Assembly (NCBI RefSeq): GCF_900105555.1
Contig: NZ_FNTZ01000001.1
Location: forward strand, 372,001-436,000
Direction of reading: 5' to 3'
Origin: Pseudomonas coleopterorum
Lineage (GTDB): Bacteria > Pseudomonadota > Gammaproteobacteria > Pseudomonadales > Pseudomonadaceae
DNA: 64,000 nucleotides
Within the stretch, counting starts at the first letter, position 1. Every line of letters begins with the position of its first letter. This document shows, piece by piece, positions 52,706 to 63,118 of this stretch. Both the position numbers and the translations under genes were made by a program. The notes beneath the pieces were generated by a model. It worked only from the letters and a program-made list of their open reading frames with translations. It had not been told where the DNA came from and searched no databases.

Positions 52706-52734
52706 ACTATACGGCGGCCTTTTTGATCTGTAAA
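52706..52734 (-). promoter_or_regulatory. Promoter of tRNA-Leu copy 1
   Basis: TTTACA (52729-52734) and TATAGT (52706-52711) with a 17-base spacer, followed by a GC-rich discriminator (GCGCCCC). This is a strong sigma-70 stable-RNA promoter 34 bases before the tRNA. Confidence 0.85.
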
Positions 52735-52794
52735 CCCCTGTTTTGATTTTGTTAATTCAAATCATCGTGCAGGGCGCGCGGAAGCCTGAAACGC

Positions 52795-52818
52795 AAAAAC
52801 CCGCTTTCGCGGGTTTTT
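52795..52818 (-). terminator. Terminator of tRNA-Leu copy 2
   Basis: AAAAACCCGC and GCGGGTTTTT surround a TTTC loop, the same terminator as copy 1 with a longer perfect stem. It separates copy 2 from the promoter of copy 1. Confidence 0.9.
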
Positions 52819-52857
52819 GTGAGTGACGCAAGATTGTTGTAATCTCGTGTCCTGAAT

Positions 52858-52945
52858 TGGTGCCCAGAAGAAGACTCGAACTTCCACGACCGTAAGGTCA
52901 CCAGCACCTGAAGCTGGCGTGTCTACCAATTTCACCATCTGGGCA
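52858..52945 (-). tRNA. tRNA-Leu (anticodon CAG), copy 2
   Basis: Identical over all 88 bases to copy 1, exactly 274 bases away. The same anticodon loop (TTCAGGT) and encoded CCA are present. Flanking promoter and terminator sequences are also alike but not identical, so the repeat unit is the whole transcription unit. Confidence 0.97.
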
Positions 52946-52979
52946 GCATCTGCAACGCTGTGCGTTGTCGATGGCGCGC

Positions 52980-53008
52980 ACTATACGGAGCGCTCTTTGT
53001 GCTGTAAA
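52980..53008 (-). promoter_or_regulatory. Promoter of tRNA-Leu copy 2
   Basis: TTTACA (53003-53008), a 17-base spacer, TATAGT (52980-52985) and a GCGCGCC discriminator: the same hexamers and spacing as copy 1. It lies in the 225-base gap before rnr on the opposite strand, which shows no other gene. Confidence 0.85.
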
Positions 53009-53170
53009 CCCCTTTGGCAAGAAAAATCGACTAAAATTCTGCAGTGGCGTCCCGGACACTGTTTTCGACCTCGGGGCAGGGCTTTTAACTGGCAGGCAGC
53101 GCCTGAAATTTCCCGTTTCAATACGCGTATGCCAAACTAACGCCTATATAGACAAGGTGAATTCTCTCTA

Positions 53171-55804
53171 ATGGCCGATTGGCAGACCCTCGATCCCGAG
53201 GCCGCTCGTGAAGCGGAAAAATACGAAAACCCCATTCCCAGCCGCGAGCTGATCCTCAAGCACCTCGACGAGCGCGGCTCCCCCGCCAGCCGCGAGGAGC
53301 TGGTGGACGAGTTCGGCCTCACCACCGAGGACCAGCTGGAAGCCTTGCGCCGCCGTCTGCGAGCCATGGAGCGCGATGCGCAATTGATCTACACCCGCCG
53401 CGGCACCTATGCCCCGGTGGACAAGCTCGACCTGATCGCCGGCCGCATCAGCGGTCACCGCGACGGTTTCGGCTTCCTGATTCCCGATGATGGCAGTGAC
53501 GACCTGTTCATGAGCCCGGCGCAGATGCGTCTGGTGTTCGACGGCGACCGTGCCCTGGCCCGCGTCTCCGGTCTGGACCGTCGAGGCCGCCGCGAAGGCG
53601 TGATCGTCGAAGTGGTGTCCCGTGCCCATGAAACCATCGTTGGCCGCTACTTCGAAGAAGGCGGCATTGGTTTCGTGACGCCGGACAACCCCAAGGTGCA
53701 GCAGGAAGTGCTGATCACCCCCGGCCGCCACGGCGCCGCGAAGATCGGCCAGTTCGTCGGGGTGAAGATCACCCACTGGCCCACCGCGCGCTTCCAGCCC
53801 CAGGGTGACATCGTCGAAGTGCTGGGCAACTACATGGCCCCGGGCATGGAAATCGATGTAGCCCTGCGCACCTACGACATTCCCCACGTATGGCCCGAAG
53901 CCGTACTCAAGGAAGCTGCCAAGCTCAAGCCTCAGGTGGAAGAGAAGGACAAGGAAAAGCGCATCGACCTGCGCCACCTGCCGTTCGTCACCATTGACGG
54001 CGAAGACGCCCGCGACTTCGACGACGCCGTCTATTGCGAAGCCAAGAGCAAGCTGCGCCTGTTCAACGGTGGCTGGACCCTGTACGTCGCTATCGCCGAC
54101 GTTTCCAGCTACGTGAAACTGGGCTCGGCACTGGATGCCGAGGCGCAGGTGCGTGGCAACTCGGTGTACTTCCCCGAGCGCGTGATTCCGATGCTGCCCG
54201 AGCAGCTGTCCAACGGCCTGTGCTCGCTGAACCCCAAGGTCGACCGCCTGGCCATGGTCTGCGAGATGACCATTTCCAAGACCGGCGAGATGACCGACTA
54301 CAGCTTCTATGAAGCGGTGATCCACTCTCACGCGCGCCTGACCTACAACAAGGTCAGCACCATGCTCGAGCACTCGCGCACCAGCGAGGCCAAGGCCTTG
54401 CGCGGCGAGTTCGGCGAAGTGCTGCCCCATCTCAAGCAGCTGTATGCGCTGTACAAGGTGTTGCTGTCGGCCCGTCACGTGCGTGGCGCCATCGATTTCG
54501 AGACCCAGGAAACCCGTATCGTCTTCGGCTCCGAGCGCAAGATCGCCGAGATCAAGCCGACGGTGCGCAACGACGCCCACAAGCTGATCGAGGAATGCAT
54601 GCTGGCGGCCAACGTGGCCACCGCCGAGTTTCTCAAGAAGCATGAGATTCCTGCCCTGTATCGCGTCCACGACGGCCCGCCGCCGGAGCGTCTGGAAAAA
54701 CTGCGTGCTTTCCTCGGCGAGCTTGGTCTGTCGCTGAACAAGGGCAAGGACGGTCCGTCGCCCAAGGATTACCGTGCGCTGCTGGAAACCATCCAGGGGC
54801 GCCCGGATTTTCACGTGATCCAGACCGTGATGCTGCGCTCCCTGAGCCAGGCGGTGTACAGCGCCGACAACCATGGCCACTTCGGCTTGAATTACGAGGC
54901 GTACACCCACTTCACTTCGCCGATCCGTCGCTATCCCGACCTGCTCACGCACCGGGCGATCCGTAGCGTGATCCACTCCAAGCAGGACACCCCGCACGTC
55001 AAGCGCGCCGGTGCCCCGACCATTCCCAAGGCGCGTATCTACCCGTACGACGAAGCCGCGCTGGAGCAGTTGGGCGAAGAGTGCTCAATGAGCGAGCGTC
55101 GGGCCGACGAAGCCACCCGTGACGTGGTCAACTGGCTCAAGTGCGAGTTCATGAAGGATCGCGTTGGCGAAACCTTCCCGGGCGTGATCACGGCAGTGAC
55201 CGGTTTCGGCCTGTTCGTCGAGCTGACCGATATCTTCGTCGAAGGCCTGGTGCACGTCACCGCGCTGCCGGGCGACTACTACCATTTCGATCCGATCCAC
55301 CATCGCCTGGCCGGCGAGCGCACCGGGCGCAATTTCCGCCTGGGCGACACGGTCGAAGTGCAGGTCATGCGGGTCGACCTGGACGAGCGCAAGATCGATT
55401 TCGGCATTGGCGAAGCGACGCTCAATCAGCCGATCGGTCGCAAGAACCGCAAGGCCGATGCGCCGGCGGGGAAGCCTAAAAGCTATCCGACCACGCCTGC
55501 CGTCGAAAAAACCGTTGCCGACAAGCCAGCTGCTTCGGCCAAGCGCAGTTCGGCACCGAGCAAGCGCAAGGCCGAAAGCGACGAGGTCTATCGGGCATCG
55601 GACGCCGCGGCCAAGAATGCCGAAGTGCGCAAGAGCCGGGAAATGAAGAAGGCTTTGCTGGCCGACGCAGCCAAGGGCGGCTCGGCCAAGGCCAGCAACA
55701 GCCGCGGCAGCGCTGGCAGCAGTGCCGGAGGCGACTCCAAACCGAGCAAGCATCGCAAGGGTCCGTCTAAGTCGGGCAGCCGCAAACCCAAGGCCAAGTC
55801 ATGA
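53171..55804 (+). CDS. rnr: Ribonuclease R
   Basis: RNase R is a processive 3'-5' exonuclease that can degrade structured RNA and takes part in RNA quality control. The 877-residue protein has an N-terminal helix-turn-helix (SREELVDEFGLTTEDQLEAL), cold-shock domains, the RNB catalytic core (IDGEDARDFDDAVY with the metal aspartates, and FTSPIRRYPDLLTHRAI), an S1 domain (GVITAVTGFGLFVELTDIFV) and a Lys/Ser/Ala-rich basic tail of about 130 residues. It overlaps rlmB by ATGA, an arrangement also found in E. coli. Confidence 0.97.
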   Translation: MADWQTLDPEAAREAEKYENPIPSRELILKHLDERGSPASREELVDEFGLTTEDQLEALRRRLRAMERDAQLIYTRRGTYAPVDKLDLIAGRISGHRDGFGFLIPDDGSDDLFMSPAQMRLVFDGDRALARVSGLDRRGRREGVIVEVVSRAHETIVGRYFEEGGIGFVTPDNPKVQQEVLITPGRHGAAKIGQFVGVKITHWPTARFQPQGDIVEVLGNYMAPGMEIDVALRTYDIPHVWPEAVLKEAAKLKPQVEEKDKEKRIDLRHLPFVTIDGEDARDFDDAVYCEAKSKLRLFNGGWTLYVAIADVSSYVKLGSALDAEAQVRGNSVYFPERVIPMLPEQLSNGLCSLNPKVDRLAMVCEMTISKTGEMTDYSFYEAVIHSHARLTYNKVSTMLEHSRTSEAKALRGEFGEVLPHLKQLYALYKVLLSARHVRGAIDFETQETRIVFGSERKIAEIKPTVRNDAHKLIEECMLAANVATAEFLKKHEIPALYRVHDGPPPERLEKLRAFLGELGLSLNKGKDGPSPKDYRALLETIQGRPDFHVIQTVMLRSLSQAVYSADNHGHFGLNYEAYTHFTSPIRRYPDLLTHRAIRSVIHSKQDTPHVKRAGAPTIPKARIYPYDEAALEQLGEECSMSERRADEATRDVVNWLKCEFMKDRVGETFPGVITAVTGFGLFVELTDIFVEGLVHVTALPGDYYHFDPIHHRLAGERTGRNFRLGDTVEVQVMRVDLDERKIDFGIGEATLNQPIGRKNRKADAPAGKPKSYPTTPAVEKTVADKPAASAKRSSAPSKRKAESDEVYRASDAAAKNAEVRKSREMKKALLADAAKGGSAKASNSRGSAGSSAGGDSKPSKHRKGPSKSGSRKPKAKS

Positions 55805-56550
55805 GTCAGCTGGAAAAGATCTACGGCGTGCACGCCGTGGAAGCGTTGTTGCGTCATCACCCGAAACGGGTCAAGCAGATCTGGTTGTCCGATGGCCGCA
55901 GCGAGCCGCGGGTACAGACCCTGGTCGAACTGGCCACGCAGAATCGCATTTCCGTGGGTCAGGCCGAGCGTCGTGAGCTGGATGCCTGGGTCGAAGGCGT
56001 GCATCAGGGCGTCGTGGCGGAAGTCAGCCCCAGCCAGGTGTGGGGCGAGGCGATGCTCGACGAGCTGCTCGACCGCACCGAGGGCCCGCCCCTCTTGCTG
56101 GTGCTGGACGGCGTCACCGATCCGCACAATCTGGGGGCCTGCCTGCGCACCGCCGATGCGGCCGGGGCGCTGGCCGTGATCGTGCCCAAGGACAAGTCCG
56201 CCACCCTGACGCCGGCCGTGCGCAAGGTGGCCTGCGGCGCGGCGGAAGTGATTCCGCTGGTGGCGGTGACCAACCTGGCACGCACCCTGGAAAAGCTCCA
56301 GCAGCGTGGTCTTTGGGTCGTGGGCACCGCTGGCGAAGCGGAAGTCGAGATCTACCAGCAGGACCTGACCGGGCCCACCATCCTGATCATGGGGGCCGAG
56401 GGCAAGGGCATGCGCCGCCTGACCCGCGAGCACTGCGACTATCTGGTGAAACTGCCGATGGCCGGCAGCGTGAGCAGTCTGAACGTCTCGGTGGCGACCG
56501 GTGTGTGCCTGTTCGAGGCGGTTCGGCAGCGTAACGCCAAAAAGAAGTGA
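55801..56550 (+). CDS. rlmB: 23S rRNA (guanosine-2'-O-)-methyltransferase RlmB
   Basis: RlmB methylates G2251 (E. coli numbering) in the peptidyl-transferase region. The 249-residue protein is a SPOUT/TrmH enzyme: motif 1 NLGACLRTADAAG, motif 2 GAEGKGMRRLTREHCD, and motif 3 PMAGSVSSLNVSVATGV forming the knot. Translation is coupled to rnr by a 4-base overlap. Confidence 0.96.
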   Translation: MSQLEKIYGVHAVEALLRHHPKRVKQIWLSDGRSEPRVQTLVELATQNRISVGQAERRELDAWVEGVHQGVVAEVSPSQVWGEAMLDELLDRTEGPPLLLVLDGVTDPHNLGACLRTADAAGALAVIVPKDKSATLTPAVRKVACGAAEVIPLVAVTNLARTLEKLQQRGLWVVGTAGEAEVEIYQQDLTGPTILIMGAEGKGMRRLTREHCDYLVKLPMAGSVSSLNVSVATGVCLFEAVRQRNAKKK

Positions 56551-56563
56551 TCCGACCGAGCTG

Positions 56564-56640
56564 GCCCCTTTACGGGCAGAGCCCGCTCCCACCAATATGA
56601 CCGATAGGTGTGGCGGGCGGCGAGCGTTCCGCCCGCGAAT
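56564..56640. repeat. REP-like inverted repeats
   Basis: TACGGGCAGAGCCCGCTCCC (near 56571) and GGCGGGCGGCGAGCGTTCCG followed by CCCGCGAA (56611-56638) form REP-like hairpins after rlmB. They likely separate rlmB from the ribosomal-protein operon. Confidence 0.65.
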
Positions 56641-56688
56641 GCGGTGGCAGAGACATTGCCGCCGCTGTTCAAATATTCACCAATCCTC

Positions 56689-56717
56689 TTGCTTCCCCCC
56701 AACCCCTTCTCTACAAT
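56689..56717 (+). promoter_or_regulatory. Probable sigma-70 promoter of rpsF operon
   Basis: TTGCTT (56689-56694), a 17-base spacer and TACAAT (56712-56717), about 130 bases before the rpsF ATG. The long leader could carry autoregulation by S6/S18; no specific structure was resolved. Confidence 0.6.
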
Positions 56718-56846
56718 TGCGCCCCTTGCCGTGATGGCTGGCGCACTTGTGCGCATTTACCGGCGCACCACCCAGCAAGACACACAGTGTCATTCACTCC
56801 TTGTCTGACCGCTCTGGCGGCAGGCTACAACCCGTAAGGAGCATTC

Positions 56847-57272
56847 ATGCGTCATTACGAAATCATCTTTCTGGTCCACCCGGATCAGAGCGAGCAAGTC
56901 GGCGGCATGGTTGAGCGTTACACCAAGCTGATCGAAGAAGACGGCGGCAAGATCCACCGTCTGGAAGATTGGGGCCGTCGTCAACTGGCCTACGCCATCA
57001 ACAACGTTCACAAGGCTCACTACGTGATGCTGAACGTTGAGTGCACCGGCAAGGCCCTGGCCGAGCTGGAAGATAACTTCCGCTACAACGATGCCGTGAT
57101 CCGTAACCTTGTCATCCGTCGCGACGAAGCCGTCACCGACCAGTCCGAGATGCTCAAGGCAGAAGAAAACCGCAGCGAGCGCCGTGAGCGTCGTGACCGT
57201 CCTGAGCACTCTGACAACGCCGATGGCGATGACAGCGACAACAGCGACGCCAGCGATAACGCTGACGAGTAA
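56847..57272 (+). CDS. rpsF: 30S ribosomal protein S6
   Basis: S6 of 141 residues binds S18 on the 30S platform. The family start [17 protein letters not shown] and the [13 protein letters not shown] block are clear. The C-terminal tail is acidic with many Asp/Ser/Asn ([14 protein letters not shown]), resembling the tail that RimK extends with glutamate. AAGGAG lies seven bases before the ATG. First gene of the rpsF-rpsR-DUF2232-rplI operon. Confidence 0.98.
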   Translation: MRHYEIIFLVHPDQSEQVGGMVERYTKLIEEDGGKIHRLEDWGRRQLAYAINNVHKAHYVMLNVECTGKALAELEDNFRYNDAVIRNLVIRRDEAVTDQSEMLKAEENRSERRERRDRPEHSDNADGDDSDNSDASDNADE

Positions 57273-57300
57273 TCCACGGACCTTTTGAGGAGCCCATTAC

Positions 57301-57531
57301 ATGGCACGTTTCTTCCGTCGTCGTAAATTTTGCCGCTTCACCGCTGAAGATGTGAAGGAGATCGACTACAAAGATCTCAACACTCTGAAAGCCTACGTAT
57401 CCGAAACCGGCAAGATCGTTCCAAGCCGTATCACCGGTACCAAGGCTCGTTATCAGCGTCAGCTGGCCGTCGCTATCAAGCGCGCCCGCTTCCTGGCCCT
57501 GCTGGCCTACACCGACAGCCACGGCCGCTGA
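57301..57531 (+). CDS. rpsR: 30S ribosomal protein S18
   Basis: S18, 76 residues, very conserved ([40 protein letters not shown]). It binds S6 and 16S rRNA. It follows rpsF by 28 bases with a GAGGAG site. Confidence 0.98.
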   Translation: MARFFRRRKFCRFTAEDVKEIDYKDLNTLKAYVSETGKIVPSRITGTKARYQRQLAVAIKRARFLALLAYTDSHGR

Positions 57532-57569
57532 GACCGGGTTGTCGATACGTAGTAAAAGGATAGATACGC

Positions 57570-58466
57570 ATGCGTGCCCTGGCTGATTTCATCATGCGCG
57601 GTCGCATGCAGGCCACACTGGTTGTGGTCGGATGTGCGGCTTTGCCGCTGTTGTTCTGGTTGAGTGCTGCCGCAGCGTGCCTGGTGTACCTGCGGCGCGG
57701 CATGAGTGACGCTTTTGGCGTCCTCGTCTGGGCTCTGCTGCCGGCTCTGGCCTGGTGGTATTTCGGCGAACCGCGCACCTTGATGGTGTTGCTGGGCGCG
57801 CTGGGGCTCGCGGCGCTGTTGCGCGCGGGATGGGCCTGGAATCGCGTGCTGCTGGCCAGCATAGCGCTGGGGCTGGTGTACGGAGTGTTGTTGGGTGTGG
57901 TGTTTCGCGAACCCATCGAAGCGTTGGCGCAGGCGTTGAACGAACGCCTGCCGCAGATGCTCGGTGGTCTCTACCAGCAGATGTCGGTGGAAGAGCGGGC
58001 AAACCTCGGCAACCTCATTGCACCAGTACTCAACGGACTGATAGCGGCCTTGTTGCAAGTCGTCAGCGTGGCAGCCCTGATGCTGGGGCGTTACTGGCAG
58101 GCGGCGTTGTACAACCCGGGTGGTTTCGGCAGCGAGTTTCGCGCCATTCGCATTCCACTCTGGCCGGCGGTCCTGCTGCTGGCGTGCATGCTCATCGGTC
58201 CGAACTTCGGACCTCAGATGGCCATGTTGACGCCGCTGTGCAGCGTACCGCTGGTGTTCGCCGGGCTGGCCCTGATGCATGGGCTGGTCAAGGCGGGCAA
58301 GCTGGGCAGGTTCTGGCTCGTAGGGATGTACGTCACGCTCGTGCTGTTCATGCAGCTGATCTATCCGTTGCTCGTGGTCCTGGCCATTGTCGACAGCCTG
58401 ATTGATTTTCGCGGCCGAATCGGGCCGAAAGGCACCGATAGCGATTCCGCGAACGGTGAAGGTTAA
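57570..58466 (+). CDS. DUF2232/YybS-like membrane protein
   Basis: A 298-residue integral membrane protein with about eight hydrophobic segments, of unknown function. It is repeatedly found between rpsR and rplI in pseudomonads, as here. No catalytic motif is visible; the segment LPQMLGGLYQQMSVEERANL forms the main soluble loop. AAAGGA lies upstream of the ATG. The short tail is polar (GPKGTDSDSANGEG). Confidence 0.85.
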   Translation: MRALADFIMRGRMQATLVVVGCAALPLLFWLSAAAACLVYLRRGMSDAFGVLVWALLPALAWWYFGEPRTLMVLLGALGLAALLRAGWAWNRVLLASIALGLVYGVLLGVVFREPIEALAQALNERLPQMLGGLYQQMSVEERANLGNLIAPVLNGLIAALLQVVSVAALMLGRYWQAALYNPGGFGSEFRAIRIPLWPAVLLLACMLIGPNFGPQMAMLTPLCSVPLVFAGLALMHGLVKAGKLGRFWLVGMYVTLVLFMQLIYPLLVVLAIVDSLIDFRGRIGPKGTDSDSANGEG

Positions 58467-58487
58467 AAGTTAAGAGGTTTATACCAA

Positions 58488-58934
58488 ATGGAACTGATCC
58501 TGCTGGAAAAAGTCGCCAACCTGGGCAACCTGGGCGATAAGGTAAATGTTAAGGCCGGTTACGGCCGTAACTTCCTGCTGCCATTCGGCAAGGCTACCGC
58601 TGCGACCGCCGCCAACCTGGCTGCGTTCGAAGAGCGTCGCGCCGAGCTGGAAAAAGCAGCTGCCGACAAGAAGGCTTCGGCCGAAACTCGCGCTGCCCAA
58701 CTGGCTGAGCTGGAAGTGACCATCACTGCCACCGCTGGCGACGAAGGCAAGCTGTTCGGTTCGATCGGCACCCACGACATCGCTGACGCCCTGACCGCCT
58801 CCGGCGTCGAAGTGGCCAAAGCTGAAGTGCGTCTGCCGAACGGCACCATCCGTAACGTTGGCGAATACGACGTAGCCGTGCACCTGCACAGCGACGTTGA
58901 AGCTACCGTACGCGTTGTCGTAGTAGCTGCATAA
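58488..58934 (+). CDS. rplI: 50S ribosomal protein L9
   Basis: L9, 148 residues, with the conserved N-terminal domain ([31 protein letters not shown]), the long connecting helix and the C-terminal RNA-binding domain. Last gene of the S6 operon; two hairpins follow. Confidence 0.98.
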   Translation: MELILLEKVANLGNLGDKVNVKAGYGRNFLLPFGKATAATAANLAAFEERRAELEKAAADKKASAETRAAQLAELEVTITATAGDEGKLFGSIGTHDIADALTASGVEVAKAEVRLPNGTIRNVGEYDVAVHLHSDVEATVRVVVVAA

Positions 58935-58939
58935 GTCGG

Positions 58940-59010
58940 CTGGCACCTCGGGTGCCAGGCGGTTTAACATCGGGCACGACCTGTTTACAGGCCGTGCCCT
59001 TTGTCTTTTT
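58940..59010 (+). terminator. Tandem hairpin terminator of the S6 operon
   Basis: A first stem (CTGGCACC / GGTGCCAG, 58940-58958) is followed by a second (GGGCACG-CCTGT / ACAGG-CGTGCCC, 58972-58999) with TTTGTCTTTTT after it. The second is a standard intrinsic terminator ahead of dnaB. Confidence 0.85.
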
Positions 59011-59049
59011 GAAGAAGCTGTTTTTCTGCAACCCTAATTTCAAGTGGCC

Positions 59050-60447
59050 ATGAACGAGATATCCGCTCCCGAGCAATACGACCTGCAAACCGCTGCCCTC
59101 AAGGTGCCCCCGCATTCCATCGAGGCCGAACAGGCCGTGCTCGGTGGCCTGATGCTGGACAACAACGCCTGGGAGCGCGTGCTCGATCAGGTTTCGGACG
59201 GCGACTTTTATCGTCATGACCACCGCCTGATCTTCCGCGCTATCGCCAAGCTGGCCGATCAGAACACTCCGTTCGACGTGGTGACCCTGCACGAACAGCT
59301 CGACAAGGAAGGGCAGGGTACTCAGGTCGGTGGCCTGGGCTACCTGGGCGAGCTGGCCAAGAACACGCCGTCGGTGGCCAACATCAAGGCGTACGCGCAG
59401 ATCGTGCGCGAGCGCGCCACCCTGCGCCAGTTGATCAGCATCAGCACCGAGATTGCCGACAGCGCTTTCAATCCGCAGGGACGCAACGCGGCCGAGATTC
59501 TCGACGAGGCCGAACGGCAGATCTTCCAGATCGCCGAGGCACGGCCCAAGACCGGCGGGCCGGTGAGTGTCAACGACCTTTTGACCAAGGCCATCGACCG
59601 CATCGACACGCTGTTCAACACCGATGCGGCCATCACTGGTCTGTCCACCGGCTATACCGACCTTGACGAGAAGACCAGTGGCCTGCAACCGGCCGACCTG
59701 ATCATCGTCGCCGGCCGTCCGTCCATGGGCAAGACCACCTTCGCCATGAACCTGGTGGAAAACGCCGTGCTGCGCAGCGAGAAGGCCGTACTGGTGTACT
59801 CGCTGGAGATGCCAGGTGATTCGCTGGTCATGCGTATGCTCTCTTCGCTGGGGCGTATCGACCAGACCAAGGTGCGTTCGGGCCGCCTGGACGACGACGA
59901 TTGGCCGCGGCTGACGTCGGCGGTCAACCTGCTCAACGATCGCAAGCTGTTCATCGACGATACGGCGGGCATCAGCCCGTCGGAAATGCGTGCGCGGACA
60001 CGTCGCCTGGTGCGCGAGCACGGCGAGATCGGCCTGATCATGATCGACTACCTGCAGTTGATGCAGATCCCCGGCTCCAGCGGTGACAACCGTACCAACG
60101 AGATTTCCGAAATCTCGCGCTCGTTGAAAGCCCTGGCCAAGGAGTTCAATTGCCCGGTGGTGGCGCTGTCGCAGCTCAACCGCTCGCTCGAGCAGCGGCC
60201 GAACAAGCGTCCGGTGAACTCCGACTTGCGTGAATCCGGGGCGATCGAGCAGGACGCCGACGTGATCATGTTCGTCTACCGCGACGAGGTGTATCACCCG
60301 GAAACCGAGCATAAGGGCATCGCCGAGATCATCATCGGCAAGCAGCGTAACGGTCCGATCGGTTTCATTCGCCTGGCATTCATCGGTAAGTACACCCGCT
60401 TCGAGAACCTTGCGCCGGGCAGCTACAACTTCGACGACGACGAGTAG
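59050..60447 (+). CDS. dnaB: Replicative DNA helicase DnaB
   Basis: DnaB is the hexameric helicase that unwinds DNA at the replication fork. The 465-residue protein has the N-terminal primase-binding domain (PPHSIEAEQAVLGGLMLDN), a linker and the RecA-like domain with Walker A GRPSMGKTTFA, Walker B LIMIDYLQLM and DLRESGAIEQDAD. The ATG at 59050 (NEISAPEQYDLQTAALKVPP) is the usual Pseudomonas start; GTG at 59044 is in frame two codons before. No intein or insertion is present. Confidence 0.97.
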   Translation: MNEISAPEQYDLQTAALKVPPHSIEAEQAVLGGLMLDNNAWERVLDQVSDGDFYRHDHRLIFRAIAKLADQNTPFDVVTLHEQLDKEGQGTQVGGLGYLGELAKNTPSVANIKAYAQIVRERATLRQLISISTEIADSAFNPQGRNAAEILDEAERQIFQIAEARPKTGGPVSVNDLLTKAIDRIDTLFNTDAAITGLSTGYTDLDEKTSGLQPADLIIVAGRPSMGKTTFAMNLVENAVLRSEKAVLVYSLEMPGDSLVMRMLSSLGRIDQTKVRSGRLDDDDWPRLTSAVNLLNDRKLFIDDTAGISPSEMRARTRRLVREHGEIGLIMIDYLQLMQIPGSSGDNRTNEISEISRSLKALAKEFNCPVVALSQLNRSLEQRPNKRPVNSDLRESGAIEQDADVIMFVYRDEVYHPETEHKGIAEIIIGKQRNGPIGFIRLAFIGKYTRFENLAPGSYNFDDDE

Positions 60448-60460
60448 TGATCCTGCAGGT

Positions 60461-60640
60461 ACGGCCCCTTCGCGGGTAGAACCCGCTCCCACAGGAGCTG
60501 CGTGCAGCGCCCCTTCGCGGGTAGAGCCTACTCCCACAGGAGCCGCGTGCAGCGCCCCTTCGCGGGTAGAACCCGCTCCCACAGGAGCTGCGTACAGAGC
60601 CCCTTCTTGTGGGAGCGGTCTCTGCCCGCGAAAGGGTCAC
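60461..60640. repeat. Tandem REP array with 45-base period
   Basis: Three direct units starting CCCCTTCGCGGGTAGA at 60465, 60510 and 60555 are spaced exactly 45 bases apart, each continuing CCCGCTCCCACAGGAG with one variant (CCTACTCCC in unit 2). A fourth, changed copy starts at 60600 and is followed by the inverted form (GTGGGAGCGGTCTCTGCCCG), so the array ends in a hairpin. Together with the next 120 bases, in which I see nothing else, it fills the 312-base dnaB-ygiQ gap. Confidence 0.9.
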
Positions 60641-60759
60641 TGCGGTTGATCAGGTCTACCGGATAAATATCTTCGCCGCCTATTTCCGACTAAAGCCATC
60701 GGAATTGGTTGTTTTTTGTGCTATATTCCGCGCCCGCGATTTTTCATACGGTCATCGAC

Positions 60760-63063
<2,304 letters not shown>

Positions 63064-63118
63064 GACGTCGTCGCCCCTGGACTGCAACCGCGCAGCCCAG
63101 GGGGGATGCCGACATTTT

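Noticed and set aside
52584..52945. tRNA-Leu pair as an integration site of a mobile element
   Set aside because: No integrase and no broken tRNA copy flank the pair; the second copy is complete with its own promoter.
60461..60640. Possible CRISPR array
   Set aside because: The repeat is a continuous 45-base tandem with no unique spacers, no cas genes are present, and the unit is a known type of REP palindrome.
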